Counted from the stretch's first letter, positions 1 to 9,390 are shown. The stretch: DNA of 64,000 nucleotides from Devosia sp. 2618 (GCF_040546815.1 NZ_JBEPOO010000001.1:620001-684000), one strand, 5' to 3'. The notes: a model not told the origin generated them from the sequence alone. Translations and numbers: made by a program.

Positions 1-628
1 GGGCAATCTCGGCCGCCTCGATGACGAACGTGCCCGAGCCGCACATCGGGTCGAACACCGTCTGGGTGCCGTCGAACCCGCATTGGCGCAAAAACATCGC
101 GGCCATGGTCTCGCGCATCGGCGCCTTGTTGACGGCTTCCTTGAAGCCCCGCTTGTGCAGCGACTCGCCCGTCGTATCGACGCTGACGGTCACCATGTCG
201 TCCTCGATGCGCACCATCACGCGCAGCTCGGCTTCGTCGCTGATCGGCGCGCCGAGTTCTTCGGCTATGGCATTGGCGGCGCGCTGGCTGGCGGCCCCGG
301 CATGATAGATGCGCGACCGCTTGCAGCTGGCTTCGACCTTGACCGGCACATCCGGCCGCAGGAAGCTCGCCCACTCCACCTTGCGCGCCCGCTTGTCGAG
401 TTGGGCCAGATGCATGGCACGAAAGCTTGCCATCCGCGCCAGCACACGGGTGGCGCCGCGCAGTTCGAGATTGGCCTTCCACACATCGGGCCAGCCGCCT
501 TCAAAGGCCACGCCGCCGTCGACGACCTTGGCTTGCGCAAAGCCGACAGCGCGGGCCTCCTCGCAAAGCGGGGCTTCAAGCCCCGGCGTGGCGACGAGGT
601 AGATTTCAAATGGGGCTGGCTCGGTCAT
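1..628 (-). CDS. THUMP-domain class I SAM-dependent RNA methyltransferase (partial, 5' part)
   Basis: The reverse strand is open from an ATG at 628 to the window edge, giving the first 209 residues. The N-terminal half reads like the ferredoxin-like/THUMP RNA-binding part of the RlmL/YcbY N-terminal family (COG0116), and near the edge is the SAM-binding motif I 'FDPMCGSGTF' followed by a helix rich in small residues. Family members methylate guanine N2 in 23S rRNA. The catalytic NPPY-type motif lies outside the window, so the exact target base cannot be assigned. It is divergent from the DUF2277 gene at 720, and the 91 bp between them must hold both promoters. Confidence 0.85.
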   Translation of the reverse strand, partial: MTEPAPFEIYLVATPGLEAPLCEEARAVGFAQAKVVDGGVAFEGGWPDVWKANLELRGATRVLARMASFRAMHLAQLDKRARKVEWASFLRPDVPVKVEASCKRSRIYHAGAASQRAANAIAEELGAPISDEAELRVMVRIEDDMVTVSVDTTGESLHKRGFKEAVNKAPMRETMAAMFLRQCGFDGTQTVFDPMCGSGTFVIEAAEIA

Positions 629-719
629 GGCGCAGCACTAGCTTGCGCGGGGCGGCGGAGCAATGGCTGGCGGGAAACCAAGACGATGCTGTAGCGTTTC
701 CTTCAGACGGAGAATTGCC

Positions 720-992
720 ATGTGCCGCAACATCAAGCCGCTGTTCAACTTTGAGCCACCCGCCTCGCGCAACGAAATGCATGATGCGGCGCTGCAGTTC
801 GTGCGCAAGATTTCCGGCTACAACACGCCCTCAAAGGCCAATGAAGCGGCGTTTCACGAGGCGGTTGAAGACGTCGAAAAGATCGTGCGGAAGCTCTTGG
901 CTTCGCTCGATACCAGCGCGCCGCCCAAGGATCGCGAGATCGAGGCGGCCAAGCACAAGGAGCGCTCCAAACTCCGCTTTGGCACCGCCTGA
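720..992 (+). CDS. DUF2277 domain-containing protein
   Basis: This 90-residue protein begins MCRNIKPLFNFEPPAS, the highly conserved start of the DUF2277 family, whose N-terminal Cys, Asn and Phe residues are nearly invariant. The rest is helical and charged, with no membrane segment or signal peptide, so it should be cytoplasmic. An in-frame ATG exists 57 bp upstream, but the conserved MCRNI start fixes the start at 720. No function is known for the family. Its stop is one base from the convergent clpS stop at 994. Confidence 0.88.
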   Translation: MCRNIKPLFNFEPPASRNEMHDAALQFVRKISGYNTPSKANEAAFHEAVEDVEKIVRKLLASLDTSAPPKDREIEAAKHKERSKLRFGTA

Positions 993-993
993 C

Positions 994-1299
994 CTATTCC
1001 TCGGGCTCGGTGGTAAACAGCAGCGGAAATCCGTGCTGGTGGGCATAATCGGTCGCGCGGGTCGCCTTTTCGTCGGCTATTTCCTTGGTGAACACGGCAA
1101 CGACGCAGGCGCCCTTGGTGTGCGCGGTCATCATGATGACATTGGCCTGCGCCTCGGGCACGCGGAACTCGTCCTTGAGCAGCCGCACGACGAATTCGCG
1201 CGGGGTAAAATCGTCGTTGACGAGGATCACCTTGTGCAGCGGCGGGCGTGCAGTTTTGAGCACGGTGGCCGTGCGGGGTTTTGTATTGGTGTCAGCCAT
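994..1299 (-). CDS. clpS: ATP-dependent Clp protease adaptor ClpS (ClpS2-like)
   Basis: The 101-residue product carries the ClpS core: 'KVILVNDDFTPREFVV', then 'MMTAHTKGACVVAVFTKEIAD', ending in 'GFPLLFTTEPEE'. ClpS binds the N-domain of ClpA and delivers N-degron substrates to ClpAP. NDD and the TAH helix line the pocket for the bulky N-terminal residue. The ending resembles the second alphaproteobacterial paralogue (ClpS2), which is my inference. The ATG at 1299 is preferred over an upstream ATG (1338) because GGAGG sits just before it and the conserved N-terminal tail starts there. clpA is not adjacent. Confidence 0.92.
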   Translation of the reverse strand: MADTNTKPRTATVLKTARPPLHKVILVNDDFTPREFVVRLLKDEFRVPEAQANVIMMTAHTKGACVVAVFTKEIADEKATRATDYAHQHGFPLLFTTEPEE

Positions 1300-1402
1300 T
1301 GGTCGCCTCCAGGGCGAAAGGGCAGGCGCATTGAACAAGCGGGCACTGCCTGATGCTCAGGGAAGCAAAATCGACCCCGCCGGGTCAAGTGACAATCTGG
1401 TG

Positions 1403-2929
1403 CTAGCGGCGCGGGCTGATCAGTTTGGCAAGGCCCAGCACGAAAATCGCAACGATGGCCGGGGCAATGGCGAGGAACGATCCCGCTGCCAAAAGTGCCC
1501 CCGTGCCCGCCCACATGATCGAGGCAAAGGCCTCGCTGAGCGTGGCGGCGCGCGAGGCGACCTGACGGCGGCGGAACATCGAGCGCTTGGCGACGACACG
1601 GAACCACAGCTGGATTGCGGTGGCCGAACCGGCTGACAGCGCAGCACAGAGCAGGGTGATCAGCGCCATATAGGGGTCGGTAAAGGCCATCAGCAACAGC
1701 AGGGGCGCCAGTACTGCCGCGATGACGATCAGCACAGCCTCGATCTTGGCGATCAACACTGTGCGCGGCGAAACCGGCGCGGTCACCACCAGATCATGGG
1801 CGTCTTCGCCGGAAATCGCGAGCCAGGCGAGACCGCCCGCCAGTTGCCCAGCCGCCATCACCAGCACGGGCACGACCACGACAAACGCCCCGGCATGATC
1901 GCCAAAGTTCATCCAGAGCAGCAAAGCAGGCGGCAGCAGATAAAGGATCTGCATCAGCGTTTGCGACAGCAGCCACGGATCGCGCTGCAGCAGCCTCCAT
2001 TCCTTGATGCGCAACACGTGGCGCTGCGAACCCGATCGGAACGGGCGGGTCGAGGGACGCCGCTGGCTGCGAACATGGTTGAGCCCGGCAGCCGAAATGG
2101 CGTGGTGGCCATAGCTCGAGGCAGTGACGGCAATGGTGACGCCAAGCGCGCCAAGGCCGATGACCAGCAGCGCCAACGATTCCCCGAGGTCACCCATCAC
2201 GGCGCGGGCCGGTATCCAGACCCAGCTTTCAACGCCCGGCGCGGCAGCGATGAAATCGGCCGACTGGAACAGCGAAAAGCGGGACATGTTGCCATAATAA
2301 AGGATCGCGGCGGCCTGAATGCCGATGACAAACCCGGCGCCAACCAGCGCCGCGACGATCTGGGCGATCAGCCGCGTCTGCTTGGGGCCGACAAAGCGGA
2401 ACAGGGTGATGGTGATGGCCACGGCAATGGCAGTCGAGAGCGAACCCAGGGCGATCACCACGCCATAGGCGGCCAGCCATTTCGGGCCATCGAGAATGGC
2501 CAGCATATTGATCAGCGGGCTCGCCAGCAGGCCGGTCAGCAGCACGGTGGACAGCGCCACCGAAGCGGTGCGTACGGCAAATAACCGGCTGGATGAGGCG
2601 GGCGATGACAGGATCAGATCAAGGTCCGAGCGGGCGTAATAGACCCGCGTCACCGATTCGAGCGCCTGCGACAGCATCACCGTCCAGAACAACAATCCCA
2701 TGCCGCTCAGCAGTACCAGCGTCGCCTTGTCCGGCACGACACCGCTGGCAACCCAGGGCGATACGAGGCCGAAAGCCATCAGGTGCAGCAGCGCGATGAC
2801 GCAGAGCATGAAGATGGCGAGCCCGACGCCCTTGGCGCGGCGGCCGCCGGTCATCATGGACACCCATTCGCGCCAGGCCAGATTGAGTTCGTGGCGGGCG
2901 AACCAGGTCAGCGAGGCTGGGGTGCTCAT
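1403..2929 (-). CDS. ABC transporter permease (exporter type, ~12 membrane segments)
   Basis: A 508-residue integral membrane protein with roughly ten to twelve hydrophobic segments and short cytosolic loops; a long polar loop around residues 275-310 ('RSQRRPSTRPFRSGS') splits two similar halves. It is the membrane subunit for the ATPase encoded immediately upstream: the two genes overlap by 4 bp (ATGA at 2926-2929), implying coupled translation. There is no periplasmic binding protein nearby, so export is more likely than import. The substrate is unknown. Confidence 0.8.
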   Translation of the reverse strand: MSTPASLTWFARHELNLAWREWVSMMTGGRRAKGVGLAIFMLCVIALLHLMAFGLVSPWVASGVVPDKATLVLLSGMGLLFWTVMLSQALESVTRVYYARSDLDLILSSPASSSRLFAVRTASVALSTVLLTGLLASPLINMLAILDGPKWLAAYGVVIALGSLSTAIAVAITITLFRFVGPKQTRLIAQIVAALVGAGFVIGIQAAAILYYGNMSRFSLFQSADFIAAAPGVESWVWIPARAVMGDLGESLALLVIGLGALGVTIAVTASSYGHHAISAAGLNHVRSQRRPSTRPFRSGSQRHVLRIKEWRLLQRDPWLLSQTLMQILYLLPPALLLWMNFGDHAGAFVVVVPVLVMAAGQLAGGLAWLAISGEDAHDLVVTAPVSPRTVLIAKIEAVLIVIAAVLAPLLLLMAFTDPYMALITLLCAALSAGSATAIQLWFRVVAKRSMFRRRQVASRAATLSEAFASIMWAGTGALLAAGSFLAIAPAIVAIFVLGLAKLISPRR

Positions 2930-3669
2930 GCCGCTTCCGTGCCCTGTGCGACGAGGTCGAGGAAAATGTCTTCAAGGCTCGACTCGCGCCCGATGCGGCT
3001 GCGCAACTCGGCCAGCGTGCCTTCGGCGATCAGGCGACCACCGGTGATGACGCCGATGCGCTCGGCCATGCGTTCGGCGACTTCGAGAATATGGGTGGTC
3101 ATGATGACGGTCACGCCATCGCGGACCTTGCCGAGCAACACGTCCTTGACCTGCCGCGCCGAGCCCGCATCAAGCCCGGTCAGTGGCTCATCGAGAATGA
3201 TCAGTTTGGGGTCATGCACCAGCGCCCCGGCCAGAGCCACCTTTTGCAGCATGCCCTTGGAAAAGCCGCCGCACAGCTCGTTGGCGTGTGGGCGCAGGCC
3301 CAGCCAGTCGATCAGCTCATTGGCCTGTGTTTCAGCGCGGCGCGCGTCGATCTGCCAGAGACCGGCGACAAATTCGAGATATTCGAGCGGCGTCAGCCGG
3401 TCATAGACCATGGGTTCGTCCGAGACCCAGGCCACGATGCGCTTGGCCGCGATGGGGTCGCGCCGCGCATCGATGCCGAAAATGGAAATCTCGCCCGCAT
3501 CGGGCTGCAACAGCCCGGCAACCATGCGCAAGATTGTGGTTTTGCCCGCGCCATTGGGGCCCAGCAGGGCGTAAAACTCGCCTGCCCTGATCGTCAGATC
3601 CAGATCATTGACCACCGGACGGTCAAAACGCTTGCTCAGATTGGAAATGGCGAGGGCAGGGACGGTCAT
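2926..3669 (-). CDS. ABC transporter ATP-binding protein
   Basis: The 247-residue nucleotide-binding subunit has Walker A 'GPNGAGKTT' (about residues 37-45), a signature region 'CGGFSKGMLQ' (a diverged LSGGQ), Walker B 'LIILDEPLTGLD' and the switch His in 'MTTHILE'. Its order and spacing match CcmA/EcsA-like exporter ATPases. GGAG lies 8 nt before the ATG. It is first in a two-gene operon with the permease that overlaps its stop. The 240-bp spacer to the divergent MFS gene should contain the promoter. Confidence 0.9.
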   Translation of the reverse strand: MTVPALAISNLSKRFDRPVVNDLDLTIRAGEFYALLGPNGAGKTTILRMVAGLLQPDAGEISIFGIDARRDPIAAKRIVAWVSDEPMVYDRLTPLEYLEFVAGLWQIDARRAETQANELIDWLGLRPHANELCGGFSKGMLQKVALAGALVHDPKLIILDEPLTGLDAGSARQVKDVLLGKVRDGVTVIMTTHILEVAERMAERIGVITGGRLIAEGTLAELRSRIGRESSLEDIFLDLVAQGTEAA

Positions 3670-3909
3670 GCAGACGCTCCGGCAAATGGTCGTCGCACCC
3701 TACTGTAGCGGCCTTTCCCAGCGGTGAATCTGCAGCGTTAAGATTTTGGTATGACGCCATTTTTGCAGGTCGGCCCTGCATAAAGTGTGATTGCGGGCGA
3801 AGCGCTAACATTTTAGCTTATCGGGATACTTTCAATCTCGGGATTGTTGTCCCAACGCTGCGGCCGCCAATGTTCTGGCAGGAGCCGCGCGTGCGCCTTG
3901 GAGCCATCC

Positions 3910-5130
3910 ATGACAGCCGCCAGTTTTCCTGTCCTCGGTCTGGGTGACCGAAACACCAAGCTCGCCGTTTTGGCGATGGCGATTGGCTCGTTTGGCATTG
4001 GCACCGGCGAGTTCGCCATCATGGGTCTGTTGCCCAATCTGGCCGCCGATATGGTCATTTCTGAGCCAGAAGCGGGCCATGTGATCAGCGCCTATGCGCT
4101 GGGCGTGGTCGTCGGCGCGCCGCTGTTTGCCGTGCTGTTTGCCAAGGCCCCGCGCAAGCCTTTGATGCTGTGGCTGATGGCCCTGTTCGCGCTGGGCAAT
4201 TTCGGCAGCGCCGTTGCCCCTGACTACTTGTCGCTGATCGGCCTGCGCTTCCTCGCCGGCCTGCCGCATGGCGCCTATTTCGGCATTGCTGCGCTGATCG
4301 CCGCCTCGATGGTTGATGTCGGCTACCGCGCCCGCGCTGTTGGCCGGGTGATGCTGGGCCTTACCCTTGCCACCCTGATCGGCATGCCGCTGGCCACCTG
4401 GCTCGGCCAATATATGGGCTGGCGGCCGACTTTTGCCGGCGTTGGCCTGATCGGCGTTCTGGCGCTGCTGATGATCGTCCGTTTCGTGCCACAGATCCAG
4501 ATTGCCGAGGGCGCGAGCCCGCTGCGCGAACTGGGTGCCCTCAAGCGCCCGCAGGTCTGGCTGACGTTGGGCATCGCGGCTGTGGGCTGCGGCGGCATGT
4601 TCTCGGTCTTCACCTATGTCGTGCCGCTGCTGACCGAAGTCGCGCAGGTGCCGATGGTCTGGGTGCCCCTGATCCTGGCGCTGTTTGGCGTCGGCATGAC
4701 GCTGGGCAATATTCTGGGCGCAGCCATGGCCGACAAGGCGCTGATGCCGACCATTGGCGGCATGCTGGTGTTTAACGTCATCAGCCTTGCGGTCATTCCA
4801 TGGACGGCGCAGTTCTGGCTGTCGGCCTCGATCAGCGTGCTGCTGGTTGGCTTCACCGTCGCCATCGGCACGGCTTTGCAGACCCGGCTGATGGATGTGG
4901 CGGAGGACGGCCAGACGCTGGCCGCGACGCTCAATCACGCCGCGTTCAATATCGGCAATGCGCTGGGTGCTTTGTTTGGTGGTTTGTCGATCGCGGCCGG
5001 TTTCGGCTGGGCGTCGACGGGTCCGGTGGGCGCTGTTCTGGCGCTTGGCGGCCTGATACTGTTCATCATCTCGGTGCTGCTCGACAAGCGCTGGCAGCCA
5101 CTCGATATCGCTCCGCAGCCTGCGGAATAG
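3910..5130 (+). CDS. MFS drug/sugar efflux transporter (DHA1, AraJ/YdhP-like)
   Basis: This 406-residue protein has twelve predicted hydrophobic segments and starts with the pattern shared by AraJ/YdhP-type pumps ('GIGTGEFAIMGLLPNLA', residues about 26-42), where the acidic residue in TM1 is conserved. A second motif 'RFLAGLPHGAYFGIAALIAA' matches the same group, whose members are proton-driven exporters of sugars or drugs. The ATG at 3910 is chosen because the 22 codons before it are Arg/Cys-rich and unlike the family. A strong bidirectional terminator follows at 5136. A second pump of this class lies at 14177-15355. Confidence 0.85.
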   Translation: MTAASFPVLGLGDRNTKLAVLAMAIGSFGIGTGEFAIMGLLPNLAADMVISEPEAGHVISAYALGVVVGAPLFAVLFAKAPRKPLMLWLMALFALGNFGSAVAPDYLSLIGLRFLAGLPHGAYFGIAALIAASMVDVGYRARAVGRVMLGLTLATLIGMPLATWLGQYMGWRPTFAGVGLIGVLALLMIVRFVPQIQIAEGASPLRELGALKRPQVWLTLGIAAVGCGGMFSVFTYVVPLLTEVAQVPMVWVPLILALFGVGMTLGNILGAAMADKALMPTIGGMLVFNVISLAVIPWTAQFWLSASISVLLVGFTVAIGTALQTRLMDVAEDGQTLAATLNHAAFNIGNALGALFGGLSIAAGFGWASTGPVGAVLALGGLILFIISVLLDKRWQPLDIAPQPAE

Positions 5131-5135
5131 AAAAG

Positions 5136-5159
5136 AGGCGGGCGCCGCAACGCCCGCCT
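5136..5159. terminator. Bidirectional intrinsic terminator between MFS gene and ohr
   Basis: A 9-bp stem AGGCGGGCG / CGCCCGCCT with a six-base loop is followed by T residues on the + strand and, on the other strand, by the complement of AAAAG. It can end both the MFS transcript (+) and the ohr transcript (-), which converge here. Confidence 0.85.
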
Positions 5160-5167
5160 TTTTTGCT

Positions 5168-5605
5168 TTAGGCGACAGTCAGCTTGACGTCGACATTGCC
5201 GCGTGTGGCGTTCGAGTAGGGGCAGACTTCGTGGGCCTTGTGCACCAGATCTTCGGCCTGCGCCTTTTCGAAGCCGGGCAGGTTCACCTTGAGCTCGACG
5301 GCGATATTGAAGCCCTTGGCGCCTTCATTGGCGTTTTCGCCGAATGAGACGGATGCGTCGATGCTGGCATCGTCTGGAATCTTGACCTTTTCGCCGCGGG
5401 CGACGGCCTTCAGCGCGCCCAGGAAGCAGGCCGAGTAACCGGCTGCGAACAGCTGCTCTGGATTGGTGCCTGCGCCGCCATTGCCGCCCATTTCCTTTGG
5501 CGTATCGAGCGTTACCGACAGGCGACCGTCATCGGTCGCGCTGGTGCCGGTGCGGCCGCCAGTGGTGTGGGCGTGAGCGGTATAAACTGCTGCTTTGATC
5601 GACAT
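5168..5605 (-). CDS. ohr: Organic hydroperoxide resistance protein Ohr
   Basis: The 145-residue OsmC/Ohr-fold thiol peroxidase reduces organic hydroperoxides using two cysteines. Both are visible: Cys60 in '[12 protein letters not shown]' and Cys128 in '[13 protein letters not shown]', spaced as in Ohr. The helper residues of the Ohr subgroup ('[18 protein letters not shown]') are also intact. It is divergent from the MarR-type regulator ohrR, and a palindrome in the shared intergenic region is the likely operator. GAGC-type SD precedes the ATG. Confidence 0.95.
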   Translation of the reverse strand: MSIKAAVYTAHAHTTGGRTGTSATDDGRLSVTLDTPKEMGGNGGAGTNPEQLFAAGYSACFLGALKAVARGEKVKIPDDASIDASVSFGENANEGAKGFNIAVELKVNLPGFEKAQAEDLVHKAHEVCPYSNATRGNVDVKLTVA

Positions 5606-5646
5606 GGTAAGCTCCTTGGTTACGCAGGTTCGAGCGATTTAGTAGC

Positions 5647-5663
5647 GCGCAATTCAATTGCGC
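5647..5663. promoter_or_regulatory. Candidate OhrR operator, 17-bp perfect palindrome
   Basis: GCGCAATTCAATTGCGC is a perfect inverted repeat (8-bp arms, one central base) in the 111 bp between the divergent ohr and ohrR starts. A partial extra copy of the AATTG core follows at 5666-5670. Known OhrR operators are AT-centred palindromes in the same position with CAATT/AATTG half-sites, so this is the expected binding site for autorepression and ohr repression. Confidence 0.75.
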
Positions 5664-5716
5664 ACAATTGAAAAATGAATCATAATCGGTTCAACGATTT
5701 TTCCCGGAGGCTCGCG

Positions 5717-6163
5717 GTGAGCAAGGCTGATCCTCTCAAGCTCGATTCCATGCTGTGCTTTGCCGTCTATGCGGCGGGGCATGCCTTTACGCGCTTTTAC
5801 AAGCCGCGCCTCGACGCGCTGGGCCTGACCTATCCGCAATACCTAGCGTTTCTCGTGCTCTGGGAAGCGGACGGTCTTACGGTTAAGGCGCTGGGCGAGA
5901 AATTGTTCCTCGATTCCGGCACGATTACGCCCCTGATCAAACGCCTCGAAGCCCGCAGCCTGGTCCGCCGCCAGCGCGATGAGCAGGATGAACGGCTGGT
6001 GCGGATCTTTCTGACCGAGGAAGGTCAGGCCATGCGCGCCAAAGCGCTCGCCGTGCCCCTGGCTGTCGGGTCCGCCCTCGGCGTCGGCATGGATGAAGCA
6101 GCCGTCCTCCGCGAAAGCCTGCACCAGCTGCGCGAACGGCTGGATGCCAGCTCAGCGCTTTAG
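5717..6163 (+). CDS. ohrR: MarR-family organic-peroxide sensor repressor OhrR
   Basis: A 148-residue winged-helix regulator. Cys14 in 'DSMLCFAVY' matches the reactive sensing cysteine near the N-terminus of OhrR, and the tyrosines that hydrogen-bond to it ('YKPRLDALGLTYPQYLAFLVLWE') are present. Oxidation of this Cys releases DNA. A GTG at 5717 is preferred because GGAGG lies 6 nt upstream (5706-5710) and it puts the Cys at position 14 as in the family; an in-frame ATG at 5675 would add 14 atypical residues and has no SD. The 3' end overlaps the convergent RNase T2 gene by 4 bp. Confidence 0.9.
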   Translation: MSKADPLKLDSMLCFAVYAAGHAFTRFYKPRLDALGLTYPQYLAFLVLWEADGLTVKALGEKLFLDSGTITPLIKRLEARSLVRRQRDEQDERLVRIFLTEEGQAMRAKALAVPLAVGSALGVGMDEAAVLRESLHQLRERLDASSAL

Positions 6164-7143
6164 CGCAGCCCCACCGCATCAACCAGCCCCGAGCTACACC
6201 CGCTATTGACCGGATCAGCCGCCAGGATCAGCGCGTCGAAATCATCGGGGCTGCGAATATCCCCGGTAATGCCGATGCTCAGTTCCGTGATGATGATGCG
6301 GTTGCCGTCCGGCGCGCAGTCCATGCTGACGCGGTCGCCAGCGCCCCTGCCAAAACTGTCGTCAAACGCCTGCCGCACCTGACGCAGGGTGATCTTGCGA
6401 CCGATATTGGAGGCGAACAGTTCTGCCACCCGCGAGTCGTTGAGCGCGGTCATCAGCAACATGGCGTCGGTATAATACGTTTCGGGCGAGGCGCTGTAGC
6501 AGGTGCCATGCTTGGTCCATTCGTGGCGGTCCAGCCCAGACAGGCTGCCAGGCATCACCATATCGACTTCGGCGCGCAATTCGCGGCTGAGGCCGAGATC
6601 AGGCAGGTCGAACCAGTTGCCGCCTTCGCTGGCCATGCGTTCACGCGCCGTCACGCCGCAGAACTGGTTGTTGCGCGGCTGCGGCCACAGGCCATGCAGG
6701 GTAAAATTGGTGGCTTCAAAGTCGTCGGCCTGCTGGTTGCGGCACTCGCGCTTGCGCGGGCTGAGTTCGCAAAAGGCCGGCTGCCAGTTGACTGCCAGAA
6801 TATACTGCGTGCCGCGATAGGCCGGGGCAGGGGCGGGCTGTTTGGTGGGCGTGACCACCGCGCTGCCAGCGGTGTCGCGCCCGCAATCGACCGCCACCCA
6901 GCGCTGATCCGGGCTGGCGCCGGGAATGACCAGCTGGAAATGGGTCGGCTCGGCCTTGTTAGCCGCAATCAGCCGATAGCTCTCGCCCGGTTTGAGCGTC
7001 ACATTGCCCGGATTGGTCTGGCGGTTGATCGACTGGAAGGCCGGGCACGCCTTGTCGGCAACAAAGCTGCTCGACATCGGCACCTGCGCGCTGGCGGGAA
7101 CCGCCAAGAATGCCAGAACGAGCAAAGCCAGAAGGTGCCGCAT
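6160..7143 (-). CDS. Secreted ribonuclease T2 family protein
   Basis: A signal peptide (residues 1-19, cleavage after ASA) precedes a 327-residue protein with both T2 catalytic segments: CAS1 'FTLHGLWPQ' (His150) and CAS2 'HEWTKHGTC' (207-215, with the catalytic Glu, Lys and His). T2 enzymes cleave single-stranded RNA without base specificity, leaving 2',3'-cyclic phosphates. About 100 residues before the catalytic domain form an N-terminal extension of unknown role. The next gene downstream on the same strand order is a periplasmic 2',3'-cyclic phosphodiesterase, which points to a joint RNA-scavenging role. Confidence 0.93.
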   Translation of the reverse strand: MRHLLALLVLAFLAVPASAQVPMSSSFVADKACPAFQSINRQTNPGNVTLKPGESYRLIAANKAEPTHFQLVIPGASPDQRWVAVDCGRDTAGSAVVTPTKQPAPAPAYRGTQYILAVNWQPAFCELSPRKRECRNQQADDFEATNFTLHGLWPQPRNNQFCGVTARERMASEGGNWFDLPDLGLSRELRAEVDMVMPGSLSGLDRHEWTKHGTCYSASPETYYTDAMLLMTALNDSRVAELFASNIGRKITLRQVRQAFDDSFGRGAGDRVSMDCAPDGNRIIITELSIGITGDIRSPDDFDALILAADPVNSGCSSGLVDAVGLR

Positions 7144-7210
7144 GCCAGTCTCCCTACAAACAATAAGGGAGCCATAGCGGCCCCCTTATCAAATTGGAAT
7201 GTCTCAGAGG

Positions 7211-9187
7211 TCAGAGCGTGATGCGATAGAGCCCAAAACCGTCCGCGTCGGTATCGCCGGTGGTTTCGATCTTGATGGCGGTCACATCGGCGACGTGCGC
7301 GGCGGCCTTTGGCCCGGTGGCGAACAGCACGGTGGTGTCGCCAATCGGGGCGAGCGACCAATTGCTGTCGGCCGTCGGGTTGATGGTGCCGTTTTCAACG
7401 ATATAGCGCACGATGATGTCGCGGTTGGTGTCGGGGCCGATAAAGACAATGTGGTCCGCCCCGGTGCCGGGGAACGAGCCGCCGCCGCCAGCGCGATAGT
7501 TGTTGGAGGCGATGACAAACTTGGCCGCCGGATCGATCGGTGCGCCGTCATAGGCGAGATCGACGATGCGGTTGGCGTCGGGATTGGTCACTTCCTTGCC
7601 GTCGCTCGAAAACTTCGAGGGCTGGGTCAGGTCGATCTTGTAGGTCACCCCGTCGATGATGTCGAAATTGTAGGACGGGAAATCCAGATTGATCAGCGCG
7701 GCGTCGGTTGCGCCCTTTTCGATCTGGTTGAAAATGCCCGCCGAGCGTTCCAGCCAATCCTTGACCTCGGCTCCTGTTACCACCAGCGCCTGAATGGTGT
7801 TGGGATAGAGATAGAGATCGGCGACGTTCTTGATCGCCACAGGGCCGACCGGCACGTCGGTATAGTAGTCTGGACCGCCGCGGCCGCCGGACTTGAAGGG
7901 CGCTGCCGCCGACAGGATCGGCAGGGCTTCCCATTCGGTGCCCTTCATCATCTGCTCGATATACCAGGTCTGGGCCTGGCTCACGATCTGCACCGATGGG
8001 TCATCGGCGACGAGCGCAAAGTAGGAATAAAGCGGCGCCGAGGTTTCCCCGACCGGGCGGCGGATATAGTCGAGCGTTGCCTCGTGGTCGGCTTCGGCAG
8101 CGGCGGTGACTTCGGCGTCGCTCTCGACCAGTGCCGAGACCTTGCCATCGACGCGTTCCGAGATGGGGCGGGCTTCGGATGTGTGCGAAACAACGCTCCA
8201 TTTGCCGTCCGCGTCCTGTTCCAGCAGCAGGTCGATCAGGCCCATATGGCTGCCCCAGAACCCTGCCATCACGGCAGGCTTGCCGGCCAGCGTGCCCGCG
8301 TCGATATCGGCGCCGGCGACGTCCTTATAGTCGGGGCCGGGGAAAACCAGATGCTGGTGGCCGGTGACGATCACGTCGATGCCGTCAACGCCCGCCAGCT
8401 GCAGCGAGGCGTTTTCGGCGCCCGTCGTCTGGTCGGCAGCAATGCCGGAATGGGAGAGGGCCAAAATGATATCAGCGCCCTCTTTGCGCATCTTGGGCAC
8501 ATAGGCATTGGCGGTTTCGACGATATCGCGGGTGTTGACCTTGCCGGTCAGGTGCGCGGCGTCCCAGGTCATGATCTGGGGCGGCAGGAAGCCGATAATG
8601 CCGATCTTGATGGTGCGGCTGGTGCCGGAACCGTCGGTCAGTTCCTTTTCGACGATCAGATAAGGCTGGATATAGGTCTCGTCGCTCAGCGGATCGGCGG
8701 CGAGATCGCCCTTGACCAGATTGGCCGAAACGAAGGGGAATTGCGCGCCATCGAGCGCCTTGTCGAGATAGTCGAGCCCGTAGTTGAACTCGTGATTGCC
8801 CAGCGTTGCCGCTTCATAGCCTAGCGTGTTCATCGCCGCGATAATGGGGTGAACGTTGCCATCGAGGCCCTTTTCATAGGCGATGTAGTCGCCCATCGGA
8901 TTGCCCTGGATGATGTCGCCATTGTCGACCAGCATGGCATTGCCCGCTTCGGCGCGGATCGATTCAATGATCGAGGCGGTGCGGGCCAGCCCCATCGTGT
9001 CGTTTGGCGCGTCGGCATAGTAATCATAGGGGAAGACGGCGACGTGCAGATCCGTCGTTTCAATGATGCGCAGATGCGCCTGATTGGACTGCGCCAATGC
9101 AGCAAAGGGGTGCATGGCGGCCATGGCTCCAACACTCGCCGAACCGGCGAGAAAAGTCCGTCGAGAAATCTTGGGCAGAAAATTCAT
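7211..9187 (-). CDS. cpdB: Periplasmic 2',3'-cyclic-nucleotide 2'-phosphodiesterase/3'-nucleotidase (CpdB-like)
   Basis: The 658-residue protein has a Tat-type leader ('[17 protein letters not shown]'), then a calcineurin-like metallophosphatase domain with 'TTDLHVAVF', '[10 protein letters not shown]', 'LGNHEFNYG', 'ALSHSG' and 'VTGHQH' metal-binding blocks (about residues 35-290), and a C-terminal 5'-nucleotidase domain with the substrate-stacking '[13 protein letters not shown]' segment. It hydrolyses 2',3'-cyclic nucleotides to 3'-NMP and then to nucleoside plus phosphate. It is transcribed toward the RNase T2 gene, 67 bp away, so the pair may be one operon. An 18-bp palindrome lies 164 bp upstream. 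Confidence 0.92.
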   Translation of the reverse strand: MNFLPKISRRTFLAGSASVGAMAAMHPFAALAQSNQAHLRIIETTDLHVAVFPYDYYADAPNDTMGLARTASIIESIRAEAGNAMLVDNGDIIQGNPMGDYIAYEKGLDGNVHPIIAAMNTLGYEAATLGNHEFNYGLDYLDKALDGAQFPFVSANLVKGDLAADPLSDETYIQPYLIVEKELTDGSGTSRTIKIGIIGFLPPQIMTWDAAHLTGKVNTRDIVETANAYVPKMRKEGADIILALSHSGIAADQTTGAENASLQLAGVDGIDVIVTGHQHLVFPGPDYKDVAGADIDAGTLAGKPAVMAGFWGSHMGLIDLLLEQDADGKWSVVSHTSEARPISERVDGKVSALVESDAEVTAAAEADHEATLDYIRRPVGETSAPLYSYFALVADDPSVQIVSQAQTWYIEQMMKGTEWEALPILSAAAPFKSGGRGGPDYYTDVPVGPVAIKNVADLYLYPNTIQALVVTGAEVKDWLERSAGIFNQIEKGATDAALINLDFPSYNFDIIDGVTYKIDLTQPSKFSSDGKEVTNPDANRIVDLAYDGAPIDPAAKFVIASNNYRAGGGGSFPGTGADHIVFIGPDTNRDIIVRYIVENGTINPTADSNWSLAPIGDTTVLFATGPKAAAHVADVTAIKIETTGDTDADGFGLYRITL

Positions 9188-9350
9188 TGTCGTCTCCCAG
9201 AGGTGTTCATATCGCTGAACATTGGCTCGGGGGCGCCGCGCTCCCGGGCAGTGGGCCTCAATGGCCCCGCGAGGCGCTCAACCGAGCGCACATGCTCTTG
9301 CCGCCAGCAAATGACGCTGGGATGACGGCGGCGCGGTGAAGCTATGAACT

Positions 9351-9368
9351 TTTGACCGATCGGTCAAA
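9351..9368. promoter_or_regulatory. 18-bp perfect palindrome, TetR-type operator candidate
   Basis: TTTGACCGATCGGTCAAA is a perfect palindrome. GACCGNNCGGTC-like sites are typical of TetR-family repressors. It lies upstream of the divergently facing cpdB start, but no TetR gene is present in the window, so the partner is unknown. Confidence 0.45.
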
Positions 9369-9390
9369 TTGGGGGCACGCCGGACGGGTC

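Noticed and set aside
3832..4938. Minus-strand 368-codon frame over the MFS gene
   Set aside because: Gln/His/Arg-rich product without a fold; shadow of the transporter gene.
7199..8824. Long open frame (541 codons) on the plus strand across cpdB
   Set aside because: It is an antisense shadow of the GC-rich cpdB gene, has no family motif, and runs opposite to a gene with all catalytic motifs.
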